Positions 16,548 through 25,564 of a stretch of 64,000 nucleotides of DNA are shown here, one piece after another. Position 1 is the stretch's first letter, and every line of letters begins with the position of its first letter. The stretch is from Halocalculus aciditolerans (GTDB lineage Archaea; Halobacteriota; Halobacteria; Halobacteriales; Halobacteriaceae). The notes under the pieces were generated by a model. The model was not told the DNA's origin. It did no database searches and saw only the letters and a list, made by a program, of their open reading frames with translations. Location: assembly GCF_014647475.1 (NCBI RefSeq), contig NZ_BMPG01000001.1:806001-870000 (forward strand). The letters run 5' to 3'. Position numbers and translations under genes: made by a program.

Positions 16548-17630
16548 ATGGGTGCACGGACGCCGCCACTACGCGGCACGCACGAGGCGGACGGCGCGAC
16601 GTTCACGGATTTCGGCGGCTGGGAGATGCCCGTCCAGTTCGAGGGAATCCGCGCCGAACACGCCGCTGTCCGCGAGGAAGCCGGAAAGTTCGACGTGAGC
16701 CACATGGGCGAGATTCGGGTTCGCGGCCCGGACGCCGACGAACTCACGAGTCGCCTCACGTCGAACGACGTCTCGGCGCTCGACCACGGCGACGCGCAGT
16801 ACGCCGCCATCACGAACGACGCGGGAGCGATGCTCGACGACACCGTCGTCTACCGCCTCCCGGAGAGTGACGACGACGACCTGCTCTTCGTGCCGAACGC
16901 CGGCCACGACGACCAGATGTATCGGCGGTGGACCGACCACCGCGACGAGTGGGACCTCGCCGCCGAGGTGGAGAACGTCACCGCGGAGTACGCGATGTTC
17001 GCCGTACAGGGCCCGGACGCGCCCGGACTCGTCGACGACCTGGCCGACGCGGACCTCTCCACGCTCTCCCGATTCAGCGCCCAGTACGCGGACGTCGCGG
17101 GCGTCGAGTGCTGGGTCGCCCGCACCGGCTACACGGGCGAAGACGGCTTCGAACTCGTCCTCCCCGCCGAGCACGCGGAGACCGTCTGGGACGCGCTCGA
17201 CTGCCGACCCTGCGGGCTCGGCGCGCGCGACACGCTCCGCCAGGAGTACGGATTCCTCCTCTCCGGACAGGACTTCGACCCCGAGACCAACCCGCGAACG
17301 CCCGTCGAGGCGGACATCGGCTTCGCCGTCGACGTCGACCACGACTTCCCCGGCCGCGACGTCGTCGCCGACCAACTCGAACACGGCACGGACGAGGTCT
17401 TCACCGGCCTCGTACTCACCGAACGCGGCGTCCCCCGCCACGGCTACGAAGTCAGAGCTGACGGCGAGCGAATCGGCGAACTCACCTCCGGGACGATGAG
17501 TCCGACGCTCGACCAGCCCATCGGCCTCGGCTACATCGACACCGGGTACGCCGAGGACGGCCAGGGCGTCACCGTCGTCATCCGCGGCGAGGAGAAGACC
17601 GCAGAAATCACGACCCCCCCGTTCCTCTAA
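16548..17630 (+). CDS. gcvT: Glycine cleavage system T protein (aminomethyltransferase)
   Basis: 360 residues from MGARTPPLRGTHEADGATFTDFGGWEMPVQF. Transfers the methylene group of lipoyl-bound aminomethyl to tetrahydrofolate, releasing ammonia. Family motifs: HAAVREEAGKFDVSHMGEIRV, QYAAITNDAGAMLDDTVVYR, TGYTGEDGFELVLP, LGARDTLRQEYGFLLSGQD, and the C-terminal SGTMSPTLDQPIGLGYI barrel. gcvH follows 6 nt after the stop, so the two form an operon; the P-protein genes lie 3.3 kb further on, beyond an inserted island. Confidence 0.96.
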   Translation: MGARTPPLRGTHEADGATFTDFGGWEMPVQFEGIRAEHAAVREEAGKFDVSHMGEIRVRGPDADELTSRLTSNDVSALDHGDAQYAAITNDAGAMLDDTVVYRLPESDDDDLLFVPNAGHDDQMYRRWTDHRDEWDLAAEVENVTAEYAMFAVQGPDAPGLVDDLADADLSTLSRFSAQYADVAGVECWVARTGYTGEDGFELVLPAEHAETVWDALDCRPCGLGARDTLRQEYGFLLSGQDFDPETNPRTPVEADIGFAVDVDHDFPGRDVVADQLEHGTDEVFTGLVLTERGVPRHGYEVRADGERIGELTSGTMSPTLDQPIGLGYIDTGYAEDGQGVTVVIRGEEKTAEITTPPFL

Positions 17631-17636
17631 CACACC

Positions 17637-18011
17637 ATGTTCGACGTTCCCGACGACTGCTACTACCTCGAATCGCACGAGTGGTACCGCCCCGCCGACG
17701 GCCGCGTCGGCATCACCGACTTCGCGCAGGACGAACTCGGCGACGTCGTCTTCGTCGAACTCCCCGACGACGGCGACGAACTCACCGTTGACGACCAGTT
17801 CGGCGTCGTCGAATCCATCAAGGCCGTCAGCGACCTCTACAGCCCCGTCTCCGGGACGGTCGCGGACACGAACGACACGCTCCACGACAAGCCCGAGCTC
17901 GTGAACGACGACCCCTTCGGCGACGGCTGGATGCTCGAACTCGACGACGTCCCCGAAGACACCGTCGACGCCCTCCTCACGCCCGAGGAGTACCGCGAGC
18001 AGATCGAGTAA
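17637..18011 (+). CDS. gcvH: Glycine cleavage system H protein (lipoyl carrier)
   Basis: 124 residues. The lipoylated Lys is at about 62 in [18 protein letters not shown], inside the biotinyl/lipoyl barrel; SHEWYRP and [19 protein letters not shown] are typical of H proteins. It shuttles the aminomethyl group between P and T proteins. Its stop codon is followed in the same frame by an open stretch coding a broken winged-helix protein, marking the left edge of the island. Confidence 0.96.
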   Translation: MFDVPDDCYYLESHEWYRPADGRVGITDFAQDELGDVVFVELPDDGDELTVDDQFGVVESIKAVSDLYSPVSGTVADTNDTLHDKPELVNDDPFGDGWMLELDDVPEDTVDALLTPEEYREQIE

Positions 18012-18218
18012 GACTCGGACTTTCGATTCCCGTTTTTCGCGCGTTCAGCGGATGGCTTTGGATTCACGGATCTGGAAGCGGAGTTAACCATCAGTTCATC
18101 GACGTTGAATCAGCGACTCGCAGAGGCGCAGAGTCACGGGCTCGTCACATCCGGGATGAACCTGGGTGAGACCGCGGTCCGGAAGGAGTACCGAATCACG
18201 ACGCGTGGGGGCGCGTAG
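18012..18218 (+). pseudogene. Remnant of a winged-helix regulator (5' part missing)
   Basis: Directly after the gcvH stop and in the same frame, an open stretch with no ATG at a suitable place reads FGFTDLEAELTISSSTLNQR, then LAEAQSHGLVTS and VRKEYRITTRGGA before TAG at 18216-18218. This is the recognition helix and wing of a MarR/HxlR-like wHTH protein. The first helices are absent, replaced by a non-homologous DSDFRFPFFARSADG lead. It looks like a gene cut off when the island joined gcvH. Confidence 0.65.
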
Positions 18219-18226
18219 TCCGGCGG

Positions 18227-18598
18227 ATGGACCGGCAGGGAATCACGCACGCGTGCCAGACGATTCTCGATTATACGCACCGGATCGAGGACGAGATGGA
18301 TTCGTTAGTTGAGTGGGTGACGACGCATCAGGCAGAGCTCGCGCGCCTCGACGATCAGCCCGCGTACGTGGACGCGTTCGGCGAATCAGTCACGACTCCA
18401 GTCGATGAGGAGGTCGAGTACGATGACGAATTCACGAGTCAATCCGGACCTTGGGTTACTCAGCTGAGGCAATGGCTAACAACCAAAACTACGATATCGG
18501 GTACTTCAACGGGTGTTGATAGGAGTTACAATCCGTCTTCTGCCCTCCCACTGGCAGAAAACTTATTAAATGATGCGGTCCATAAAATGTATGACTAG
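18227..18598 (+). CDS. Hypothetical protein, possibly with a foreign C-terminus
   Basis: 123 residues. The first 75 (MDRQGITHACQTILDYTHRI, later LVEWVTTHQAELARLDDQP) look like a genuine small helical protein in normal haloarchaeal codon use. From about 18470 onwards composition turns AT-rich and the tail (TTKTTISGTSTGVDRSYNPS) reads poorly. The gene begins 8 nt after the wHTH remnant, suggesting an original two-gene unit. The tail overlaps the promoter and extreme 5' end of the next gene, so it may have been truncated and re-ended by the junction. Confidence 0.45.
   Translation: MDRQGITHACQTILDYTHRIEDEMDSLVEWVTTHQAELARLDDQPAYVDAFGESVTTPVDEEVEYDDEFTSQSGPWVTQLRQWLTTKTTISGTSTGVDRSYNPSSALPLAENLLNDAVHKMYD
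18563..18570 (+). promoter_or_regulatory. TATA box of the Tat-secreted protein gene
   Basis: TTATTAAA lies 21-28 nt before the ATG at 18591, the right distance for archaeal TBP with a leaderless or near-leaderless transcript. It lies within the AT-rich part of the island. Confidence 0.5.
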
Positions 18599-19229
18599 CC
18601 GTAGACGGTTTCTGTCCCTCCTTGGTATTAGCGGATTAGGGGTGACTACCCCAAAATTACTGGACCGCCCTTCAAGAACCGATTCACTGTCCAATAAGGG
18701 AACAAATACTATGCAACGAACGATAACGATACAAAACGACAACTCGGTAATAGAGAGTATCGGACTTACAGTAGGGATTGAACTGGTTCAGGATGTGATC
18801 ACGGCTACTGAGCCAGGCGATCTGAGGATTGTTTTGGTTAATTCCAGCAAAGAAAAACATTCCTTTTCAACGGGAGCAGAGCCAGTTATCGGGCCGATCA
18901 TCGGGTCGGAAGGGGAAAACAGGCTGGTTCTTCTTCCTATCGACAATAGGAATCCTCAGAATCCGAGTAAGGGACAGCCCTGGCATCTTAACGAGGTGCC
19001 TGCACAGAAGGCATCAATTAATCGGTTTGAGTTAGATCCTGGTGAGGCGACGACTAAACGTCTCCGCATTTGGGACGCCCCACAGAACAGGTCATACCTC
19101 CCGAAAGGAGAGTATGAATTCGCAGTTCCATTTAAACTGTTCAAAGAGTCAGGGAATAGTGAAATGGCCACGTTCAACACTGCGGAAGAAGCGAAATGGT
19201 GGTTCACGATATCACTCCAAAACAAGTGA
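18591..19229 (+). CDS. Tat-secreted protein of unknown function, AT-rich
   Basis: 212 residues from MTSRRRFLSLLGISGLGVTT: a classic twin-arginine signal (SRRRFLSLLG) with no lipobox Cys, so a freely secreted or loosely held protein. The mature part has several beta-like stretches (GDLRIVLVNSSKEKHSF, GEYEFAVPFKLF, EEAKWWFTISLQNK), suggesting a beta-sandwich; no family is recognised. An ATG seven codons upstream exists but the TATA box favours 18591. Low GC and the island setting suggest horizontal gain. Confidence 0.65.
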   Translation: MTSRRRFLSLLGISGLGVTTPKLLDRPSRTDSLSNKGTNTMQRTITIQNDNSVIESIGLTVGIELVQDVITATEPGDLRIVLVNSSKEKHSFSTGAEPVIGPIIGSEGENRLVLLPIDNRNPQNPSKGQPWHLNEVPAQKASINRFELDPGEATTKRLRIWDAPQNRSYLPKGEYEFAVPFKLFKESGNSEMATFNTAEEAKWWFTISLQNK

Positions 19230-19755
19230 CTACGATCCACAAAACTACTCAAAGAAACCATCGCTCGACCGGACCGAATTCTTCGTTTTCCGAACTCATT
19301 TAGCCAGAAGGCACTGTCTAGTTCTGCACCTCCTCAGCTGGCGTTTTTCCACCGAGAGATTGATGCGGTCTCTGTTTATTGTAGTAGTGCATAAACTGTT
19401 CAAGGCATTCGCGGACGCTCGACCGACTGCCCACCCACGAGTTATGGAAACGGTCGATACGCATTTTGAGCGTGTCGAACCGCTTTTCGATAAGGTTCCG
19501 GTCGGTACCGTCCACCCGAGCGTTCAACCCTAATCGAGCAAGGGCAGTCTGATAGCCGAATCTATCGGTCAGAAATACCGTATCGGAGAGATCGTGTTTC
19601 CCGCGGAGACCATGCAGGAACGCAGCCGCCGGATCGGTGCCATGCCGACCGAACAACTCGACGTCGAGAATCAGTTTCGTCTCGATGTCTATTGCAGTGT
19701 ACAACCAAGACCACTCGCCGTTAATCCCGATAGCGGTCTCGTCAACGGCGACCCT

Positions 19756-19820
19756 TGACGGCTTCGCCGTCACCAGAACGCAAAGCGTTCTGGTTGGCAC
19801 ACGAGAGCTCCGCTCTCGTG
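19756..19820. repeat. Hairpin cluster inserted in the transposase gene (first site)
   Basis: Three perfect hairpins in a row: 19756-19772 (7-bp stem, loop TTC), 19772-19794 (10-bp stem, loop AAA) and 19800-19820 (9-bp stem, loop TCC). Comparison with the expected IS6 protein shows that about 55 bp here is extra and causes the frameshift. One arm of the first hairpin is transposase sequence itself, the other arm is the inverted copy. Confidence 0.7.
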
Positions 19821-19980
19821 AGCGTCGGCGGGTCGCAGGCGCTATCAGAGATCCGATATACCTAGTTCCAAACCGCTCTATGTGAGCGTTCAACGCCTAA
19901 TTCCGCGAGAATCGTTTTCATATCACGAAGCGAACAACAGGTTTCGTGGAGGGTGGCGGCGAACGCCCTGACGGGTGTCC

Positions 19981-20026
19981 CCAGAGATCTTCGATTTCTG
20001 GGTGCGAACGAGCGCTCCGCTCTCGT
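19981..20026. repeat. Hairpin cluster inserted in the transposase gene (second site)
   Basis: Two hairpins: 19981-20001 (9-bp stem with one G-T pair, loop TTC) and 20008-20026 (8-bp stem with one G-T pair, loop TCC). The segment adds about 17 in-frame residues to the transposase and shares its layout (loop GGA hairpin, short spacer, second hairpin) and part of its sequence with the cluster at 19756-19820. Confidence 0.65.
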
Positions 20027-20291
20027 CAACGTCACCGTCGGCTCGTTCTCCCAAGCTTCTTCTAAATCCGCGTCATCGCTCTCGCTGAGCAGGTCTGCGA
20101 GCATCTCTAGTCAAGTTACTCAACGACCTGCTCACTTCTCAAACTGACCCAACTAGACAGTGCCCTCTACCCCATTCAGTAAGACTTGCATGACGTCTCC
20201 TTGAATCACACCACCCGACGAGTGAACGTCTACATCGATGAGGAGCGAACAGCTGAACGGTCGTCTCCTCGCTCGTTATATCCGCGATGGG

Positions 20292-20477
20292 CTACGATTT
20301 TCGGCCTTGGAGTAATTTCCATCCACTGACGGCAATCCCAAGTAATACCGCAACTAGATACAGATATACGGTCCACGGTTTGTGGTTTAGTAACGACACT
20401 ACATAGAGGCCGAGGATCAAATTTATGATCCAGAGAGCTAGCATGCCCGCTGCTCTCTTACGATAGGAGTTATCCAT
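20292..20477 (-). CDS. Small two-helix membrane protein
   Basis: 61 residues: MDNSYRKRAAGMLALWIINL with a positively charged start, one helix at about 10-28, a KPW turn, a second helix at 34-53 and a KLLQGRKS tail. Both ends should face the cytoplasm. It has its own TATA-like element 24-29 nt upstream and lies 53 nt downstream of the frameshifted secreted-protein gene on the same strand. Size and topology resemble immunity or holin-like proteins, but no homology is claimed. Confidence 0.55.
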   Translation of the reverse strand: MDNSYRKRAAGMLALWIINLILGLYVVSLLNHKPWTVYLYLVAVLLGIAVSGWKLLQGRKS

Positions 20478-20500
20478 GTCGATACTTATGAATTCTAAGT

Positions 20501-20506
20501 GTTAAA
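20501..20506 (-). promoter_or_regulatory. TATA-like element before the two-helix membrane protein gene
   Basis: On the minus strand TTTAAC sits 24-29 nt before the ATG at 20477, within an AT-rich stretch, as expected for a leaderless haloarchaeal promoter. Confidence 0.4.
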
Positions 20507-20530
20507 TGTACCATTCTTTCAACTCACGAG

Positions 20531-21293
20531 TCACTGACTGTGAATACTCCCCGTTGTTCCTCCGACGTAGTATCTCTTGTAAGTAATTTCAACACCACAC
20601 CCGTCGTCGTACACCTCAATTTCTCCGATGAAAGCCGTTAACGCTATAGATATAATCTCCGGAACCACTGCTGGGACAGCGCCGATTCCGGTCGCGTCCA
20701 GGATAACCGCGGTAACGGCACTTACCGCATCTCCTGCGATGAGGGACGCCGCAACTTGCTTCGTGAGTTGATGGTCCATCCAGAGGTTAACCTGGGCATA
20801 GGTTGTCTGGATAGAGTATGTCAGTTTGGTCTGGCCACAGTTCGTTGCCTGAGCGGTCACACCAGTCGAGTTACTACTCAACGAGGTAGACGAGATCCCG
20901 GTACTGGAAGCCGAGACGGATGGCGTGACCATCACACGCCCTTGTTTCTCTTTCAGTGTCCAGTATCCTTTCTGAACCCCCTTATTCAGGAAGGCAGCGA
21001 GCGTTTGGGCATCGATTCCTCTAGGAAGACCAGATGCCAGCGAAGAGAGCGCGAAAATATTAGCCGAGTGGTGGTTTGTAGATGTCCAAATAGCCAGGTT
21101 GGGCTCGGCGAGAACACGCGATTCTGTATCGCGATCATTGGTTTATTCTGTCGTCTTCGTCGGTTGGCGGGGTTGACGTCGAAACGGCTGATTGATACGC
21201 GTCTTTGCCCACACTGGACAACCCACCCGCTAACACATACACGAACGTGCGTAGTTTTCGGTGCTCGCGTGGTTCCGGAACCGGGAGTATCAT
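20531..21293 (-). pseudogene. Frameshifted gene for a probable secreted, disulfide-containing protein
   Basis: Two minus-strand frames join into one protein. The first starts ATG 21293 ([20 protein letters not shown]) behind a strong GGAGG ribosome site and stops at 21135. The second is open from 21142 to 20531 with no start codon before a GTG at 20935. Removing one base near 21141-21148 gives about 250 continuous residues. The second part includes LASGLPRGIDAQTLAAFLNK, a Ser/Thr linker, a hydrophobic helix region (VAASLIAGDAVSAVTAVILD; IISIALTAFIGEIEVYDDG) and two Cys (TNCGQ, DGCGV). No family is recognised. It is divergent from gcvPA. Confidence 0.55.
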
Positions 21294-21350
21294 ATCCTCC
21301 GGTCCGCAATCACCGCGCATGAGCACGCGCGACACGACAGAGGTTCGACG

Positions 21351-22682
21351 ATGAGCGGACAACGCGGGGGGAGCCCGTACGCGCCGCACACGCCGGACGA
21401 AACGGCAGAAATGCTCGACGCCGTCGGCGTCGACTCGGAAGAGGATCTCTTCGACATTCCCGCGTCCGTCCGGTTCGACGGCGAGTTCGGCTTGGACGCG
21501 CGCAGCGAGCAGGAGGCGCGGCGGCACGTCGGCGATCTCCTCGGGGCGAACGACGACCTGACGGAGTTCCTCGGGCGCGGCCACTACGCGCACTACGTCC
21601 CGTCGCTCGTCGACCACCTCTCCCAGCGCTCGGAGTTCATCACCTCGTACACGCAGTACCAGCCGGAAGTGACGCAGGGCTTCCTGCAGGTGCTCTTCGA
21701 GTACCAGTCGATGCTCGTCGAGCTGACGGGGCTCGAAATCGCGAACTGCTCGATGTACGACGGCGCGACGGCGCTCGCGGAGGCCGCGCTCCTCGCCGAC
21801 CGCGCGCGGAGCGTCGACGGCACCGCGGTTCTCGTCCCCGAGAACCTCCGCACGGCGCAGTTCGAAGTGCTGGAGAACTACCTCGGCGGCCAGGACCTCC
21901 ACGTCGAGACCGTCCCGACTGTCGACGGGACGCTCGACGTCGACGCGCTCCGCGAGGCCGCGGACGCGGACACCGCGTTCGTCTACGCGGAGAACCCGAC
22001 TGTCACGGGCGCTATCGAAGAATCCCTCCGAGAGATCGGCGACATCGCGGACGAGGCGGGCGCGCTCTTCTGCCTCGGCAGCGACCCCGTCGCCCTCTCT
22101 CTCCTCCAGCGGCCGAGCGACGTCGGCGCGGACGTCGTCGTCGGCGACGCCGCCGCCCTCGGCGTCGGCCACGCCTACGGGATGGGGCTCGGCCTCTTCG
22201 CGTGTAGGGAGGAGTTCCTCCGGCAGGTCCCGGGGCGACTCGTCGGCGCGAGCGAGGACCAGAACGGAGTGCGGGCGTACACCCTCACGCTCCAGACGCG
22301 CGAACAGCACATCCGCCGGGAGCGCGCCACGTCGAACATCTGCACGAATCAGGCGTGGGTCGCGCTCCGCACGGCCATCCACGCCGCCTCCCTGGGCCCG
22401 CAGGGCCTCGTCGACCTCGCGAACGACATGGTCGACCTGCCACGAGCGCTCGCCGCCGACCTCGACGCCATCGACGGCGTCACCGCGCCCGTCCACGACC
22501 GCCACCACTTCCGCGAGTTCGTCGTCGCCGTCGACCGGCCCGCCGGCGAGGTCTGCGAGGAACTCGAAACTGACGGATTCGCCGTTCACCAAGTCGGCGA
22601 CACCGAGATTCAGGTCTGTATCACCGACGTGAACGAACACGCCGCCGACGACCTCGTCGCGGCCTTCGAGGAGGCACTATGA
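21351..22682 (+). CDS. gcvPA: Glycine dehydrogenase (decarboxylating) subunit 1
   Basis: 443 residues from [20 protein letters not shown], the usual start of the archaeal PA subunit. PA and PB together form the PLP-dependent P protein, which decarboxylates glycine and passes the aminomethyl group to GcvH. Family features: [20 protein letters not shown]-like start of the fold, [36 protein letters not shown] and [18 protein letters not shown]. Its stop overlaps the start of gcvPB by 4 nt, so the two are translationally coupled. Confidence 0.96.
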   Translation: MSGQRGGSPYAPHTPDETAEMLDAVGVDSEEDLFDIPASVRFDGEFGLDARSEQEARRHVGDLLGANDDLTEFLGRGHYAHYVPSLVDHLSQRSEFITSYTQYQPEVTQGFLQVLFEYQSMLVELTGLEIANCSMYDGATALAEAALLADRARSVDGTAVLVPENLRTAQFEVLENYLGGQDLHVETVPTVDGTLDVDALREAADADTAFVYAENPTVTGAIEESLREIGDIADEAGALFCLGSDPVALSLLQRPSDVGADVVVGDAAALGVGHAYGMGLGLFACREEFLRQVPGRLVGASEDQNGVRAYTLTLQTREQHIRRERATSNICTNQAWVALRTAIHAASLGPQGLVDLANDMVDLPRALAADLDAIDGVTAPVHDRHHFREFVVAVDRPAGEVCEELETDGFAVHQVGDTEIQVCITDVNEHAADDLVAAFEEAL

Positions 22683-24100
22683 ACTACGACCAGGCACGCT
22701 GGACGCACGACGACGAGACGTACGAACCGCTCCTCTCCGAGAAAGGCACGCGCGACGTCGAGGTGGAGTCCTCGCTCCCCGACGACCTCACGCGGGACTC
22801 ACTGGAGCTCCCGGAGCTCTCCGAGCCCGAGCTCGCGAGACATTACGTCCGCCTGAGCGAGCAGAACTACGGTGTCGACTCCGGGCCGTACCCGCTCGGG
22901 AGCTGTACGATGAAGTACAATCCGAAGTTCACGGAGGACCTCGCGGCGCGGCCGTCCGCGGCCGTTCACCCGGACCGTTCCGAGGAGAGCGTACAGGGAA
23001 CGCTCGGCCTCATGCACGGCCTTCAGGACCAGCTGGCGAGAATCGGCGGGATGGACGCCGTGACGCTCCAGCCGCCCGCGGGCGCGGCGGGCGAGTTCGC
23101 GGGCATCCGCATCGCCGCGGCGTTCCACGAGGCGAACGGCGAGGGCGACCAGCGGACGGAAATCGTCATCCCGGACAGCGCGCACGGCACGAACTTCGCG
23201 TCGGCGGCGCTCGCGGGCTACGACGTCGTCGAACTCCCCTCTGCCGACGACGGCCGCGTCGACCTCGACGCGCTCGACGCCGCGGTCGGCGAGGAGACCG
23301 CCGCGCTCATGCTCACGAACCCGAACACGCTCGGGCTCTTCGAACGCGACATCGAGACCATCGCCGAGACCGTCCACGACGCCGGCGGCCTCCTCTACTA
23401 CGACGGCGCGAACCTGAACGCGCTCCTCGGCCGCGCTCGCCCGGGCGACATGGGCTTCGACATCATGCACTACAACGTCCACAAGACGTTCGCGACCCCG
23501 CACGGCGGCGGCGGCCCCGGAGCCGGCCCGGTCGGCGTCGTCGACCGTCTCGCCGACTTCCTCCCCGACCCCCACGTCCGCCAGACGGACGACGGCGTGT
23601 TCGAGACGTACACTCCCGAGAACTCGGTGGGTCACCTCCACGGCTTCGCCGGGAACTGGCTCGTGCTCGTCAAGGCCTACGCCTATATCGCGCGTCTCGG
23701 CGACGACGGCCTCAGCGACGCCTCCGCGAAGGCGGTCCTGAACGCGAACTACCTCGCCGAACGGGTTCCCTACGACGTTCCGCACGGCCCCTTCCACCAC
23801 GAGTTCGTCGCGTCCGCCGGCGACCAGGACGCCGCCGACGTCGCAAAGCGCATGCTCGACTACGGCGTCCACCCGCCCACGACGAAGTGGCCGGACATCG
23901 TCCCCGAAGCCCTCATGACCGAACCGACGGAGGTCGAGAGCAAGCGGAGCCTCGACCAGCTCGCCGACGCCTTCACCGCCGTCGCCGACGAAGACGACGA
24001 AACCCTCCACGCCGCCCCCGAACGCACGACCGCGCGCCGCATCGACCAGACCACCGCCGCCCGGAACCCCCGCCTGTCCTGGCAGGCCCTCGACGACTGA
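22679..24100 (+). CDS. gcvPB: Glycine dehydrogenase (decarboxylating) subunit 2
   Basis: 473 residues. The PLP-binding Lys is at about 269 in [36 protein letters not shown] and [20 protein letters not shown] are conserved segments of the PB subunit. Works as an alpha2beta2 complex with GcvPA; in the normal haloarchaeal arrangement it would follow gcvT and gcvH closely. Starts within the last codons of gcvPA (ATGA overlap). Confidence 0.96.
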   Translation: MNYDQARWTHDDETYEPLLSEKGTRDVEVESSLPDDLTRDSLELPELSEPELARHYVRLSEQNYGVDSGPYPLGSCTMKYNPKFTEDLAARPSAAVHPDRSEESVQGTLGLMHGLQDQLARIGGMDAVTLQPPAGAAGEFAGIRIAAAFHEANGEGDQRTEIVIPDSAHGTNFASAALAGYDVVELPSADDGRVDLDALDAAVGEETAALMLTNPNTLGLFERDIETIAETVHDAGGLLYYDGANLNALLGRARPGDMGFDIMHYNVHKTFATPHGGGGPGAGPVGVVDRLADFLPDPHVRQTDDGVFETYTPENSVGHLHGFAGNWLVLVKAYAYIARLGDDGLSDASAKAVLNANYLAERVPYDVPHGPFHHEFVASAGDQDAADVAKRMLDYGVHPPTTKWPDIVPEALMTEPTEVESKRSLDQLADAFTAVADEDDETLHAAPERTTARRIDQTTAARNPRLSWQALDD

Positions 24101-24150
24101 CCGGCCGATTTACTAGCTTCTTATTACTCATTGGCGACTCAGTTAACAAT

Positions 24151-24570
24151 ATGACCGTCGTCAGCGTCTCCATGCCGGACGAGCTCTTAGAGCGTATCGA
24201 CGAGTTCGCCGACGACCACGGCTACACCGGTCGCAGCGAGGTCGTCAGGGAAGCGGCGCGCAACCTCCTCGGTGAGTTCGAGGACAAACAGTTGGAGGAC
24301 CGCGACCTCATCGGCGTCGTCACCGTGCTCTTCAACTACGAGGAGACCGCCGTCGAAGAGCGCATGATGCACCTCCGCCACGAGCACGAGAACCTCGTGA
24401 CGGCGAACGTCCACAACCACGTCGGCGACCACTACTGCATGGAGCTCTTCATCCTCGAGGGGAGTCTCGAAGGCATCTCCTCCTTCGTCGGCCGCGTCCG
24501 CGCGACCCGTGACATCCTCAGCGTCGACTACTCGGTCATCCCCGTCGACGCCTTCCCCTACAGCCAGTAA
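24151..24570 (+). CDS. nikR: Nickel-responsive regulator NikR
   Basis: 139 residues. Residues 1-42 are a ribbon-helix-helix DNA-binding domain ([20 protein letters not shown]). The C-terminal ACT-like domain has the nickel site: His79 in RHEHEN, His88 and His90 in [10 protein letters not shown], and Cys96. These correspond to the His-His-His-Cys set known in E. coli NikR. It would act as a tetrameric repressor of nickel uptake; no nickel transporter lies in this window. A TATA-like ttattact about 24-31 nt before the ATG supports the start. Confidence 0.9.
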   Translation: MTVVSVSMPDELLERIDEFADDHGYTGRSEVVREAARNLLGEFEDKQLEDRDLIGVVTVLFNYEETAVEERMMHLRHEHENLVTANVHNHVGDHYCMELFILEGSLEGISSFVGRVRATRDILSVDYSVIPVDAFPYSQ

Positions 24571-24642
24571 CCCAATAGATTTCTCTGGGAGCGCACACAC
24601 AATTAAGTTCGCGCGGGGGGTTTACACGCGTGGGAACTCACG

Positions 24643-25380
24643 ATGGCGAAGCTCACCGTTCGCATCCTCGACACGGGCGTCTCCGGCGAGGACCGCGACC
24701 AGGCCGAACGCGCGCTCCACACTGCCGCCGACCGACTTCCCGACGGTTACCTCGCCGTCGGCGACACCGTCACCTACGACGGCGACCGGCCGAACACCGC
24801 CGACCGAAGCGCCCTCGACGCCGCCGTCGACGGCTGGCTGAAAGACCGATTCTCACCGGACGAAACCCGGAATACGACCTTCCACGTCCTCGTCGACGCC
24901 GGGCCGACGCGCCTCGCGAGCGACGCCCTCCGCACCCGCTCGGTCGGTCCGGCGCTCGCCGCCGGCGTCTGCACGCGCGTCGCCGGAATCGCCGGCGACG
25001 ACGGCTACGCCCACGGTCTCGCCTACACGAACACGTGGGTCGACGCCTTCGTCTCGCTCGCCCCCGTCCCCTACTCGCCGAAACGCGCTATCCCCGTCAC
25101 CGCCATCCACGAGCTCGGCCACTCGCTCATGGCGGGTATCGACGCCGAGAACGAACACTACCTCGGCGAACAAGCCTACTACGACGCCGACGAGACGCAC
25201 GCCCACGTCACCCCGATGACCTACTGGTACGACGACCAGCTCTCCACGTGGGCGCGCAACCCGAATGAGGTCGAATCCACCTGTCCCGTCGACCCCGCCG
25301 ACCTCGACCGCGCCGTCGAGGCGTACAGCGACCGCACAGTCGACGCTATCACCACGCACGTCGACGCCCACTACGACTAA
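24643..25380 (+). CDS. Single-domain zinc metallopeptidase-like protein
   Basis: 245 residues with no signal peptide. The HExxH zinc motif is at 156-160 in VTAIHELGHSLMAGID; the extended motif HELGHxLMAGID followed by an acidic YYDADETHAHVTPM segment suggests a zincin fold with further ligands downstream. The first 100 residues are an alpha/beta region (MAKLTVRILDTGVSGEDRDQ). The family is not recognised. Being cytoplasmic, it might process an internal substrate. Confidence 0.7.
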   Translation: MAKLTVRILDTGVSGEDRDQAERALHTAADRLPDGYLAVGDTVTYDGDRPNTADRSALDAAVDGWLKDRFSPDETRNTTFHVLVDAGPTRLASDALRTRSVGPALAAGVCTRVAGIAGDDGYAHGLAYTNTWVDAFVSLAPVPYSPKRAIPVTAIHELGHSLMAGIDAENEHYLGEQAYYDADETHAHVTPMTYWYDDQLSTWARNPNEVESTCPVDPADLDRAVEAYSDRTVDAITTHVDAHYD

Positions 25381-25564
25381 CTCCGCCACTGACGCCCGGC
25401 GACAACGCGCTACGACCCCGGCGACGCCTCTGCGAGCCTTCCTCACCCGACACTCGCTCTCGCTCCCGACATTGCCCGCGACAGCATTTTGCGCCGTACT
25501 CGCGTCGAGCGGCGTCGCGTGGCGATGGCTACGCGGCGGTGGAGGACGGAGAGAATCCGTATCG

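Larger units (their letters stand above)
19318..20104 (-). pseudogene. IS6-family transposase, inactivated
   Basis: The protein starts MLADLLSESDDADLEEAWEN at 20104. It gains an extra stretch (LTRAERSFAPRNRRSLG) from a hairpin insertion, continues TPVRAFAATLHETCCSLRDM to RSHRAVWN, then meets a stop where the family has Trp (TGG to TAG). A second insertion of about 55 bp shifts the frame; the remainder resumes at AKPSRVAVDETAIGINGEWS and ends at SLGGKTPAEEVQN. Catalytic DDE segments are visible but altered: AVDET, LTDRFGY and LIEKRFDTLK (usually EKWFHTLK). Not functional. Confidence 0.85.
19310..20164 (-). mobile_element. Decayed IS6-type insertion sequence
   Basis: Bounded by perfect 14-bp terminal inverted repeats GGCACTGTCTAGTT (19310-19323) and its complement (20151-20164). 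It encodes a broken IS6-family transposase on the minus strand. The 855-bp length exceeds the usual size because two hairpin segments are inserted inside the transposase. The 8-bp flanks (agccagaa and ctctaccc) do not match, so there is no target duplication left; the copy is old or was rearranged. Confidence 0.85.

Noticed and set aside
19042-19533. 163-codon plus-strand frame across the Tat protein end and the IS end
   Set aside because: It joins two unrelated features; the opposite-strand transposase explains the second half.
20756-21322. 188-codon plus-strand frame opposite the frameshifted gene
   Set aside because: Composition and Cys/Arg content are those of a shadow; the minus-strand reading is better.
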